NCBI GenBank assembly: GCA_018648945.1
Contig: JABGQJ010000205.1
Coordinates: 1 to 11,137 of the forward strand
Origin: Victivallales bacterium
Lineage (GTDB): Bacteria > Verrucomicrobiota > Lentisphaeria > Oligosphaerales > Lenti-02
Length of the DNA: 11,137 nucleotides
Direction: 5' to 3'
Shown: in pieces, positions 1 to 5,866 of the stretch
Layout: every line of letters begins with the position of its first letter
Numbering within the stretch: position 1 is the first letter of the stretch
The notes under the pieces: generated by a model
What the model was told of the DNA's origin: nothing
Seen by the model: only the letters and a program-made list of their open reading frames with translations
Database searches by the model: none
Translations under genes and position numbers: made by a program

Positions 1-1
1 C

Positions 2-105
2 CCATCATTCCATCATTCCATCATTCCACTATTCCATCCCTCCACTATTCCACTATTCCACCATTCCATCATTCCATCATTCCACCATTCCATCATTCCA
101 TCCCT
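2..105. repeat. Tandem array of thirteen 8-bp units (CCATCATT and variants)
   Basis: Read on the plus strand, the stretch divides without gaps into thirteen 8-base units. CCATCATT occurs six times (units 1-3, 9, 10, 12), CCACTATT three times (4, 6, 7), CCACCATT twice (8, 11) and CCATCCCT twice (5, 13). The first two bases and the A at position 3 are constant; variation is confined to positions 4-7 and the final T is fixed. The array probably continues beyond the left edge, since base 1 is also C. The unit is not a multiple of three, so it is not a coding repeat. It begins exactly where the kinase gene ends: unit 13 contributes two of the three bases of that gene's TAG stop codon. Its function is unknown; variable-number repeat, protein-binding array or transcript 3' end are all possible. 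Confidence 0.95.
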
Positions 106-1804
106 ACCCCCGGTTGGATTTCCAGATGTCCCAGAGCAGAATCAGCCCGAGCATGGCCGCTCCTACGAAGCCGACGATGCCGATGATGGGGATTCCGTTC
201 CACTTGGGCGGCACGTCCGAGACGGTCATCTGCGACGAACCCACGATCAACGCCGCCAGAATGATGGCCGAAGAGATTCGGCTGGCAATGTGTTCGTGGC
301 GGTGCAACATGTCCTCCAGACCACGGTGTTCAAACTCGACCTTCATCTTGCCGTGCCGAACCTGGGTGAGGATCGCCCGCGCGTTCTCGGGCAACTCCTG
401 AAGCAAGCGCAGGACGCTCCCCGTACCGCTGAGCGCATCGCGCAGCAATTTGCGTGGGCTATAGCGCGCGCTTGACAGGCGGCGCACGAAGGGGGCAAGG
501 TGCTTGGCCATCTGGAATCCGGGGTCGTAGGCTCGCCCCATCTCCTCCATGGCCCCGACGGCCTTTGCCAGCAGGTAGATGTGCGGGCGGAAGCAGAGAC
601 GGTGGCGGTGACAGACCGAGTAGAGATCCTGGAACACCCGACTCACATCCAACTCGTGGAGGGCAAGATGCAGGTGGTTCTCGGTGAGTTCGGCCAGATC
701 GCATTCCAGCTCGTGCGGATCGACGTCGCCATCGGAAATGGTCATCGCGAGGACAGGTTCCACCAGTCGGCGCTCGTCCTGGGCCACGGCTCCGGTGATC
801 AGCTCCCCCAATGTCTCGCGCTCGCGCCGGCTTAGTCGTCCCACCATCCCGAAGTCGAGATAGCAGTATCGGTCGGGGGGCAGAATGCGGATGTTGCCGG
901 GGTGGAGGTCGGCATGGAAGAAGCCATGCACGAAGAACTGCTCCAGGAGCAGGTCGGCGCCGAGGGCCGCCAGCTTCTTCAGGTCGCAGCCCGCTGCCTC
1001 CAAGGCGGCCGTGTCCGAAGGCCTGATGCCACGGATGAACTCCATGGTGAGGACCCGCGCACTGCCATAGTCCTCGAACACTTCGGGGATGTAGATGCCT
1101 TCCCGACCCGCGAACTGGCGGCGAAAGCGCGTCAGGTTGGCGGCCTCGATGCTCAAGTCCAGTTCGCGGCCGATGCTGCGCCCAAACTCCTCGACCAGGC
1201 GGCTTGGTTGAACCATGGAGAGGTCGGGGGCGTGCCTTTCCACCAGGGATGCGAGGTGGGTCAGGATCTCCAGATCGGCCGTTACCGTGCGATTGATGCG
1301 CGGCCGCCGGATCTTGACGAACACCTCGCGACCATCGTGCGTTCTGGCCCGATGCCCCTGCGCGATGGAGGCGGCTGCCGTGGGCTCGGCCTCGAACTCC
1401 GCGAACAACTCGTCCGGAGGGGCACCGAAGTCCTCGCTGATCGTCCGGACTACATCGTCATAGGGGAACGGTGGCACCCGATCCTGCAGGCGGGTCAGCT
1501 CCCGCAAGTAACGGGGCGGCAGAATGTCGGGCCGGGTGGAGAGAATCTGCCCCAGCTTGATGAAGGTGGGCCCCAACTCCTCAAGCACCCGGCGCAGGCG
1601 CTGGGGCGTGCTGAGGTGGGATACCTCGGGGTCGGGTTTGCGGCGCAGGATCAACCGCGCCATCGCGTCCATGTACCGCCGGATATGGAAGCGGTCGAGC
1701 AGGTCGCCAAACCCATACTTGACCAGTACCCGCAGGATCTGCTGGTACCGGCTCAGGTGGCGGTAGGTCCGACCAATGACCGCCAGTCTGCCCAGAACGG
1801 CCAT
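104..1804 (-). CDS. ubiB: AarF/ABC1/UbiB-family atypical protein kinase
   Basis: The 566-residue product is an ABC1/AarF/UbiB kinase-like ATPase, a family needed for ubiquinone biosynthesis or lipid homeostasis at the membrane. Visible landmarks in order are the family KxGQ motif (K83-LGQ86), the alanine-rich loop AAAS (143-146), a candidate ATP-binding lysine K164 in FVKIRRP, the catalytic-loop equivalent HADLHPGN (297-304, with D299 and N304) and the metal-binding DFG (317-319). The C-terminus carries two hydrophobic segments, about 511-524 and 538-558, typical of the family's membrane anchor. Length matches the family (about 540-560). The loop reads AQGH where AQVH is usual (G150). The start follows the phasin-like gene by six bases, so translation is probably coupled; no strong ribosome binding site is seen. 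The TAG stop straddles the edge of the 8-bp array. The true substrate is unknown, and the symbol reflects the family rather than proven quinone synthesis. Confidence 0.93.
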   Translation of the reverse strand: MAVLGRLAVIGRTYRHLSRYQQILRVLVKYGFGDLLDRFHIRRYMDAMARLILRRKPDPEVSHLSTPQRLRRVLEELGPTFIKLGQILSTRPDILPPRYLRELTRLQDRVPPFPYDDVVRTISEDFGAPPDELFAEFEAEPTAAASIAQGHRARTHDGREVFVKIRRPRINRTVTADLEILTHLASLVERHAPDLSMVQPSRLVEEFGRSIGRELDLSIEAANLTRFRRQFAGREGIYIPEVFEDYGSARVLTMEFIRGIRPSDTAALEAAGCDLKKLAALGADLLLEQFFVHGFFHADLHPGNIRILPPDRYCYLDFGMVGRLSRRERETLGELITGAVAQDERRLVEPVLAMTISDGDVDPHELECDLAELTENHLHLALHELDVSRVFQDLYSVCHRHRLCFRPHIYLLAKAVGAMEEMGRAYDPGFQMAKHLAPFVRRLSSARYSPRKLLRDALSGTGSVLRLLQELPENARAILTQVRHGKMKVEFEHRGLEDMLHRHEHIASRISSAIILAALIVGSSQMTVSDVPPKWNGIPIIGIVGFVGAAMLGLILLWDIWKSNRG

Positions 1805-1810
1805 CTGGGA

Positions 1811-2134
1811 TCAGCCGTCCGTCGTCGGTTCGTTCGCTTCCGTCTTGAGCGAGTTCTCGACGGCGGTCAGTCGCTCTCCCAGGGCAGCGAGGTCCGCCGC
1901 CGTGGGCAGGTTGAGCTTGGCGAGAGTCTTCTGGACGGCACTGGCCACCCGTTCCTCCAGCCCGTTCCGCGCCTCCTTGGACTTGGCGCTCAGCTCTTCG
2001 GCGAAGCGCTTCCCTTCTTCTTCGCTCAGCTTCGCCTTCCGGCTCAGGTCGCGGGCGACTTCCCGGACCTTCTCCTGGGTCATGTAGGCCAGTCCCAGCC
2101 CCGTGTAGGCGGTTTTCTTGAGTAGATCCAGCAT
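1811..2134 (-). CDS. Phasin-like helical protein (PhaF/PhaI, COG3937 type)
   Basis: This 107-residue protein is predicted to be almost wholly helical and strongly charged. It resembles the short PhaF/PhaI phasin-like proteins, which coat polyhydroxyalkanoate granules or, in many bacteria, have no proven role. Recognisable elements are an amphipathic N-terminal stretch (MLDLLKKTAYTGLGLAY), a central charged block around LSEEEGKRFAEEL (36-48), and the C-terminal DLAALGERLTAVENSL heptad-like segment (81-96) characteristic of the family. An in-frame upstream extension to 2209 exists, but the start at 2134 is preceded by a perfect AGGAGG seven bases away. It sits six bases ahead of the UbiB-family kinase, an arrangement I recall in other genomes, which suggests a shared membrane or lipid role. 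No PHA synthase is in the window, so granule binding is not established. Confidence 0.8.
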   Translation of the reverse strand: MLDLLKKTAYTGLGLAYMTQEKVREVARDLSRKAKLSEEEGKRFAEELSAKSKEARNGLEERVASAVQKTLAKLNLPTAADLAALGERLTAVENSLKTEANEPTTDG

Positions 2135-2262
2135 GGTGTTGCCTCCTTCGCCGGTCCGGGCTGGCCTCGTCACTCGGGGTCTGCCAGAGATACGGCAGGT
2201 CGTTGTCAAAGACGATAGCTTCCGCGCCTGGGTTGCGCAAGCCTCGTGCGGTTGTCGTTTTG
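2135..2262. other. 128-bp intergenic gap, possible internal promoter
   Basis: This is the longest gap inside the minus-strand gene series. It holds a perfect TTGACA hexamer on the minus strand (2204-2209), but no convincing -10 box lies 16-18 bases downstream, so a sigma70 promoter is not established. A 5-bp inverted repeat (CTGCC 2181-2185, GGCAG 2194-2198, loop of 8) lies where the -10 region would fall. No T-tract terminator follows the lipoprotein gene. The gap may separate the phasin/kinase pair from the upstream operon. Confidence 0.35.
2142..2147 (-). promoter_or_regulatory. Ribosome binding site deciding the phasin-like gene start
   Basis: The minus strand reads AGGAGG here, seven bases before the ATG at 2134. 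It selects that start over the in-frame upstream extension reaching 2209, which has no comparable site. Confidence 0.85.
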
Positions 2263-2652
2263 CTACAGCCTGCGGAAGAGAATCTTGGCCGCGAGTTCAC
2301 GGGAGAAAATGGACGGGGAAGCGACTTCGACGAGGACGCCTCCGTCGCTCTCGGAGCAGAACACGCCGACTTGCGTGGAGTCCACCGAACCAGGGATCTG
2401 GTGATAGACGACCAGATGCTCCTCGGGGAACCTGCGGAAGACTTCCCAGCCGGCGGCGTCGGCGGTCTCAATGGTCCTGCGGTAGACATCCTCGAGCTTG
2501 CCCGGGACGACTCGGGTTCGGGCTTCTGCCCGCACCTTGCGGACCGCCGCCACGCTGTTTCCACCGGGATCGCGAATGATGGCGCATCCGCTCAGCGTGG
2601 CAAGGATGGTGAAGGCGAGGGCGGTCTGGCAGATGGAATGGGCAATGCGCAT
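2263..2652 (-). CDS. Small lipoprotein of unknown function
   Basis: The product is 129 residues with a clear lipoprotein signal peptide: a basic N-terminus, a hydrophobic core (about 9-20) and the lipobox LSGC, giving lipidation at Cys23. The residue after the cysteine is Ala, not Asp, which by the proteobacterial rule would favour the outer membrane. The mature part (about 106 residues) has an alpha/beta look: a helix around GKLEDVYRRTIETADAAGW, then strands EHLVVYHQI, TQVGVFCS and GVLVEVAS. This resembles small DUF3568-like lipoproteins, but I cannot assign it to a family with confidence. The start is fixed by AGGAG seven bases upstream; a longer in-frame reading to 2715 would add a proline-rich tail derived from a G-tract region and is rejected. 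It lies 72 bases downstream of the TPR-like membrane protein, so the two may be co-expressed. Confidence 0.8.
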   Translation of the reverse strand: MRIAHSICQTALAFTILATLSGCAIIRDPGGNSVAAVRKVRAEARTRVVPGKLEDVYRRTIETADAAGWEVFRRFPEEHLVVYHQIPGSVDSTQVGVFCSESDGGVLVEVASPSIFSRELAAKILFRRL

Positions 2653-2659
2653 GTGAGTA

Positions 2660-2664
2660 CTCCT
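2660..2664 (-). promoter_or_regulatory. Ribosome binding site deciding the lipoprotein start
   Basis: AGGAG on the minus strand, seven bases before the ATG at 2652, places the start exactly at the beginning of the lipoprotein signal peptide. Three of its bases lie in the 3' arm of a small possible hairpin (CCTGA/TCAGG, 2662-2676). Confidence 0.8.
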
Positions 2665-2683
2665 GAGTTCTTCAGGTGAAGGT

Positions 2684-2707
2684 GGGCAAGGAGGGGGACC
2701 GGGGGGG
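2684..2707 (+). other. G-tract cluster with quadruplex potential
   Basis: The plus strand has GGG (2684-2686), five Gs (2693-2697) and seven Gs (2701-2707, divisible into two runs of three with a one-base loop). Loops are six, three and one bases, so it formally meets a four-tract pattern. It lies in the 72-bp gap between the TPR-like and lipoprotein genes. The structure would form on the DNA strand opposite the C-rich operon transcript, not on that RNA. Confidence 0.35.
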
Positions 2708-2724
2708 CGTGGCACGCGCTCCGG

Positions 2725-3141
2725 TCATTCTTCTTCTGTCGCGTCTCCCGAGCCTGCGGTCGGCCCGGCCTTCTTGCTGGACTTCTTCGCCAGCAGCGCG
2801 CGTATGTTCTCCGGGAGTGCTGTCTCGTCGTATTCAGCCGCTTTCCCGTAGAGTTCCATCATCTTCGCTGGCAGAAGTTCGTCCGCCTCCGCCAGGCCAA
2901 GGTAGCACTTCGCCAGGTTTGCCTTGTGGCGTTTGACTGCTTCCCCCTTGGCGGGGCCGAGGAGTTTCTCGAACAGCTTGATTGCTTCCTCGTACTTGCC
3001 GTCGTTGAGAGTCTCGACGGCCTGGCTTTCCTGCTTGATGAGCTCGCGTTTCTGCATCTGCATCCACACAAAGGCACCCGCCCCGACGACGAACAGGATC
3101 ATCACGAGGTTCTTCGCCATGCTGCTGCTTTTCTTGGCCAT
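2725..3141 (-). CDS. Membrane-anchored TPR-like small protein
   Basis: The 138-residue product has a lysine-rich N-terminus (MAKKSSS), one hydrophobic segment at about 11-28 likely to be an uncleaved membrane anchor, then a helical soluble region. Residues about 36-110 look like one to two tetratricopeptide-type helical pairs: a segment with LNDGKYEEAIKLFEKLL (45-61) is a good TPR half, followed by ANLAKCYLGLAEAD (74-87). TPR units usually mediate protein contacts. The C-terminus is a charged, low-complexity tail rich in Lys, Gly, Ala and ending in EEE. Two ATGs compete: the one at 3147 lies only two bases from the AGGAG at 3150-3154, while the one at 3141 lies eight bases away and is preferred. 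It starts 22 bases after the aldo/keto reductase stop, so it probably belongs to that operon. No specific function is recognised. Confidence 0.78.
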   Translation of the reverse strand: MAKKSSSMAKNLVMILFVVGAGAFVWMQMQKRELIKQESQAVETLNDGKYEEAIKLFEKLLGPAKGEAVKRHKANLAKCYLGLAEADELLPAKMMELYGKAAEYDETALPENIRALLAKKSSKKAGPTAGSGDATEEE

Positions 3142-3163
3142 GGTCATGTCTCCTGCGTTCGTG

Positions 3164-4114
3164 TTAGAGCCAGCCCTTGCGGTCCCATGCCGGCAGGTCG
3201 AGAAAATCGGGGTCGGGGTAGGCGAGTGCATCCCAGGCATGCCGGGTGCCACTGCCCATCGGGATGGCCGCAGTGGTTGCCACGGCCTGTTGCAGGTACT
3301 CGAAGCGGTCGATACCCAGCAGCACGGAAGAGATGCCGGGCAAACCTAGAATATACTGTGTGGCGGCCCGTGCCAAGCCGATGCCGTCGGGCAGGGCATC
3401 GAGCAAGTGTTGCCGATGGGCGGAAACTGCGGCGAGGGCGGGGTGCATGTGCCGTCCCCGGTCGGTCAGAATCCCCTTGAACAGCACCGAGCGCGCCACG
3501 ATCCCGACGCCCGCCTCGGTGGCGGCTTGCAGGTATGGCTCCTCGCGGCGATCCATGGCGTGGATGGCGATCTGGAGTACGGCCCAATCTCCCGTCGCGA
3601 GGGCCGTGCCAGTGGTCCCGCCGGGGTAGGTGGACGCACCAAAGGCGCGGATCATGCCCTTGTCTTGGAACTCGCGCAGGATTCCGACCAAGGCCGGGCT
3701 GCGCAACGCGCCATCTGTCGCCCGGTGCAGCATGTACAGGTCCACGTAATCGGTGCGAAGTTTGCGGAGGCTGTCGGTCAGGGCATCGGTCAGCAGTTGG
3801 CGCAATTGGTCGGGCTGTTCGAGCATGTCGGGATCGGCCGCGCCGTGGGGGGCCTTGGTGCAGATCACGGCTTGCTCGCGGCGATCCGCAAATGCCTGTC
3901 CCAGCAGGGACTCACTGGTGCCGTAGGCGGGGGCGGTATCGAAGAAGTTGAGGCCCTGATCGAGGGCGCTCTGGAGCAAGCGGATGGCATCGGCTTCGGG
4001 CAGCATGTCAGCGGCATTCTTGACGCCGATGCCGTAGGGAATCCCAAGCTCAACACAACCGAAGGAGATCTCCGAGACCAGGATGCCTGTATTGCCGAGA
4101 GGTCGCAGTTGCAT
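3164..4114 (-). CDS. Aldo/keto reductase
   Basis: The 316-residue product is a complete aldo/keto reductase, an NAD(P)H-dependent enzyme with a TIM-barrel fold that reduces aldehydes or ketones, often of sugars. The catalytic tetrad is intact: D59 and Y64 in FFDTAPAYG, K87 in CTKAPHG, and H130 at the end of DLYMLH. The N-terminus LRPLGNTGILVSEISFGC is the usual first strand, and the C-terminal QYILGLPGISSVLLG block matches the family's cofactor-binding end. No signal peptide, so cytoplasmic. It begins eleven bases after the SDR stop, with a GGGAG site (4122-4126) that overlaps that stop codon, indicating coupled translation. Together with the SDR and Gfo/Idh/MocA genes it forms a three-oxidoreductase unit. 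The substrate cannot be read from the sequence. Confidence 0.93.
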   Translation of the reverse strand: MQLRPLGNTGILVSEISFGCVELGIPYGIGVKNAADMLPEADAIRLLQSALDQGLNFFDTAPAYGTSESLLGQAFADRREQAVICTKAPHGAADPDMLEQPDQLRQLLTDALTDSLRKLRTDYVDLYMLHRATDGALRSPALVGILREFQDKGMIRAFGASTYPGGTTGTALATGDWAVLQIAIHAMDRREEPYLQAATEAGVGIVARSVLFKGILTDRGRHMHPALAAVSAHRQHLLDALPDGIGLARAATQYILGLPGISSVLLGIDRFEYLQQAVATTAAIPMGSGTRHAWDALAYPDPDFLDLPAWDRKGWL

Positions 4115-4125
4115 GGTCGGGCTCC

Positions 4126-4911
4126 CTAGCAGTGCATGCCGCCGTCCATGAGGATGTTCTCGCCGGTGATGTAGGCCGAGGCCTGGGAGGCGAGGAAGAC
4201 GGCCACGCCCTTGATGTCGTCGTGGTTGGCCATGCGTTGGCCGCAGAGCACCTTCTTGGTGTAGTTCTGCAGGAAGCGTTCAGGCTGGATTTCGGGGGCA
4301 GCCAAGCCGCCGGGAGAGATGCAGTTGGCCCGAATGTTGTGCTTCGACAGGACGTGGGCCTGGTAGCGGGCAAGGTTGAGGAGTCCGGCATTGTGGAAGA
4401 AATAGTCCGGGGCCGGATCGCCCATGCTGGTGCCTTCGTAGTTCGAGAGGTCGGGGCCGAACATGCCCATCATCGAGCTGATATGGATGATGGCACCGCC
4501 GCCGCGCTCGATCAGCAGATCGCTCATCTCCCGACAGAGGTCGAACATCCCGGTGGAGTTGATGCGCATGGACTCCTCGAACTGGGAGAGCTCCCCGCGA
4601 TAGCCTTTCATGGTCCGGGCTACCGAGTTGTTGACGAACACGTCGAGCCCGCCAAAGTCCGCGGCCAGATTCTCGCGCAAGGCCGCCACGGAGTCGTGGT
4701 CGCCCTGGTCCAACTGCCGGGCGTGGACGTCGAGGCCGAGTTCCCGGAACTCCCGGGCGACGGCTTCGTTCGCTGCCAGATTGCGCGAGGCCGTGATGAC
4801 CGTGCCATCGGCTTCGGCCAACCCCTCGACGATGCATTTCCCGTAGCGGCCGGCACCGCCAGTGACCAGGCATACCTTGCCCTTCAGACTGAGTAGTTCC
4901 TTGACGTGCAT
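4126..4911 (-). CDS. SDR-family oxidoreductase with catalytic Lys replaced by Asn
   Basis: The 261-residue product has the fold signature of a classical-length short-chain dehydrogenase. The nucleotide-binding loop is TGGAGRYG (17-24, a GxxGxxG spacing), the structural NN motif is NNS (94-96 instead of NNAG), the tetrad Asn is N118, and the active-site Ser is probably S146 in HISSMMG. The Tyr is Y170 in DYFFHNAGLLNLARY. The normal YxxxK motif here reads YFFHN: codon 4390-4392 encodes Asn174 where Lys is expected. The long Ser-Tyr spacing with an internal YEGTSM recalls, from memory, the PtmA-like SDRs of surface-sugar pathways, which keep the Lys. The C-terminus (ISPGGL, YITGENILMDGG) is typical. 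It begins twelve bases after the dehydrogenase stop, and its AGGAG (4921-4925) overlaps that stop codon. Either a modified mechanism or a loss of activity is possible. Confidence 0.9.
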   Translation of the reverse strand: MHVKELLSLKGKVCLVTGGAGRYGKCIVEGLAEADGTVITASRNLAANEAVAREFRELGLDVHARQLDQGDHDSVAALRENLAADFGGLDVFVNNSVARTMKGYRGELSQFEESMRINSTGMFDLCREMSDLLIERGGGAIIHISSMMGMFGPDLSNYEGTSMGDPAPDYFFHNAGLLNLARYQAHVLSKHNIRANCISPGGLAAPEIQPERFLQNYTKKVLCGQRMANHDDIKGVAVFLASQASAYITGENILMDGGMHC

Positions 4912-4923
4912 CGGGTCGTTCTC

Positions 4924-5847
4924 CTACTGTTTCACGGCGACGGCTGCGCCGCCTTGCTCAAGGCTCTCACGAGCGGCAACCAATGTGCCGATCACGTTCC
5001 GGGTCACGGCGAAATCGAGGCGGGGACGCCCCTCCCGGAAGGAGCGGATTGCTTCCACCAGGCTGTTGCGGAAGGCAGTGTACGCACCGCCGTGGCTGAC
5101 TTGGAGGCTCCCATCCCGACCGTAGATATTCAGTTCTCCGCCGGGGGCGATATCCTGGTAGATGTGGACCGTGGCGGTGGCTCCGTTGGCGAACTCCACC
5201 AGCAACAGGTCCCTGCCGGTCTGCCCCACGTGGCGGACGCTCTTTGCCTCGGGGTCGCCAAGCAGGGAGAACATGCCCTCCAGGTAGTGGATGGCGTATT
5301 TGCGCAGGTCCTTCTTGCCCACGGCCACGGCCAGTTCGACCGGCCCGATCCCCTGAAGCCCGACCCGGGCCGCCTGCACGCCGCCGGAGTAGCGGAGCGC
5401 GCTTGAGGACATGAGGAACTTGCCGGCTGCTTGCTGTTCGTCGAAGTAGGCGAGATCCGCGCGGGAGAAGGCGAGAGGCTTGTCGATGAAGATGGGGACA
5501 TCGGCCTCCAGGAAGGGGCGGGCCATGGCCACATGGTTCTCTGGATCGTCGCGGGCCAGGAGCACGGCATCGACGGCCCCGATCAGATCCTCCATCTCGT
5601 CTGCCACGCAATCGATTCGGCTGGCTCCGGCGACGTGTTCGGAGAGCGCTCGGTCCTGGGTCCAGATGTGGGTTACCTGGGCATCGTCGATGCCGAGGGT
5701 GTCCCGGTTCGCCGTGAGATAGGCGGGGATCACGGGGTATCCGCAATCCGCCATGAGGGTGTCATCGAAGTCGCCGTTCACGATGGCCGACCAGGAATAC
5801 GGGTGGCCATTTCCTTCGCTCAAACCGATCACGCCAAGTCGCAACAT
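4924..5847 (-). CDS. Gfo/Idh/MocA-family oxidoreductase
   Basis: The 307-residue product is an NAD(P)-dependent sugar or polyol dehydrogenase of the Gfo/Idh/MocA family. The N-terminal Rossmann domain starts LGVIGLSEGNGHPYSW, a divergent glycine-rich loop rather than the usual GxGxxG, and includes the conserved DKP (122-124; K123 is the catalytic lysine of the EKP/DKP motif) following VLLARDDPENH. The C-terminal alpha/beta substrate domain holds H187 in IHYLEGMF, the likely catalytic histidine, and ends with the helical SLVEAIRSFREG. No signal peptide, so cytoplasmic, unlike many Tat-exported PVC members of this family. AGGAG at 5855-5859 lies seven bases before the ATG. It is 19 bases from the upstream NYN gene and 12 from the SDR. 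The divergent N-terminus suggests a distinct subfamily that I recall near surface-glycan genes; substrate unknown. Confidence 0.9.
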   Translation of the reverse strand: MLRLGVIGLSEGNGHPYSWSAIVNGDFDDTLMADCGYPVIPAYLTANRDTLGIDDAQVTHIWTQDRALSEHVAGASRIDCVADEMEDLIGAVDAVLLARDDPENHVAMARPFLEADVPIFIDKPLAFSRADLAYFDEQQAAGKFLMSSSALRYSGGVQAARVGLQGIGPVELAVAVGKKDLRKYAIHYLEGMFSLLGDPEAKSVRHVGQTGRDLLLVEFANGATATVHIYQDIAPGGELNIYGRDGSLQVSHGGAYTAFRNSLVEAIRSFREGRPRLDFAVTRNVIGTLVAARESLEQGGAAVAVKQ

Positions 5848-5866
5848 GGTTTGTCTCCTAGTGGGG

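Noticed and set aside
2..105. CRISPR array
   Set aside because: Units are 8 bases and contiguous with no unique spacers, so this is a simple tandem repeat.
902..2125. 407-codon plus-strand open frame opposite the kinase and phasin-like genes
   Set aside because: It is a shadow of two genes with clear motifs and ribosome binding sites; it has no ribosome binding site of its own and no domain signature.
2204..2209. TTGACA as a promoter for the phasin/kinase pair
   Set aside because: The hexamer is perfect but no -10-like box is found at 16-18 bases, so it is not listed as a promoter.
2231..2246. Intrinsic terminator after the lipoprotein gene around a TTGCGCAA palindrome
   Set aside because: The palindrome has no loop and no T tract follows on the transcribed strand.
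2653..2715. N-terminal extension of the lipoprotein
   Set aside because: It adds a proline-rich segment encoded by the G/C-tract region and would bury the signal peptide; AGGAG at 2660-2664 supports the shorter start.
3407..4129. 240-codon plus-strand open frame opposite the aldo/keto reductase
   Set aside because: The minus strand encodes an aldo/keto reductase with its full catalytic tetrad; the opposite frame has no plausible fold.
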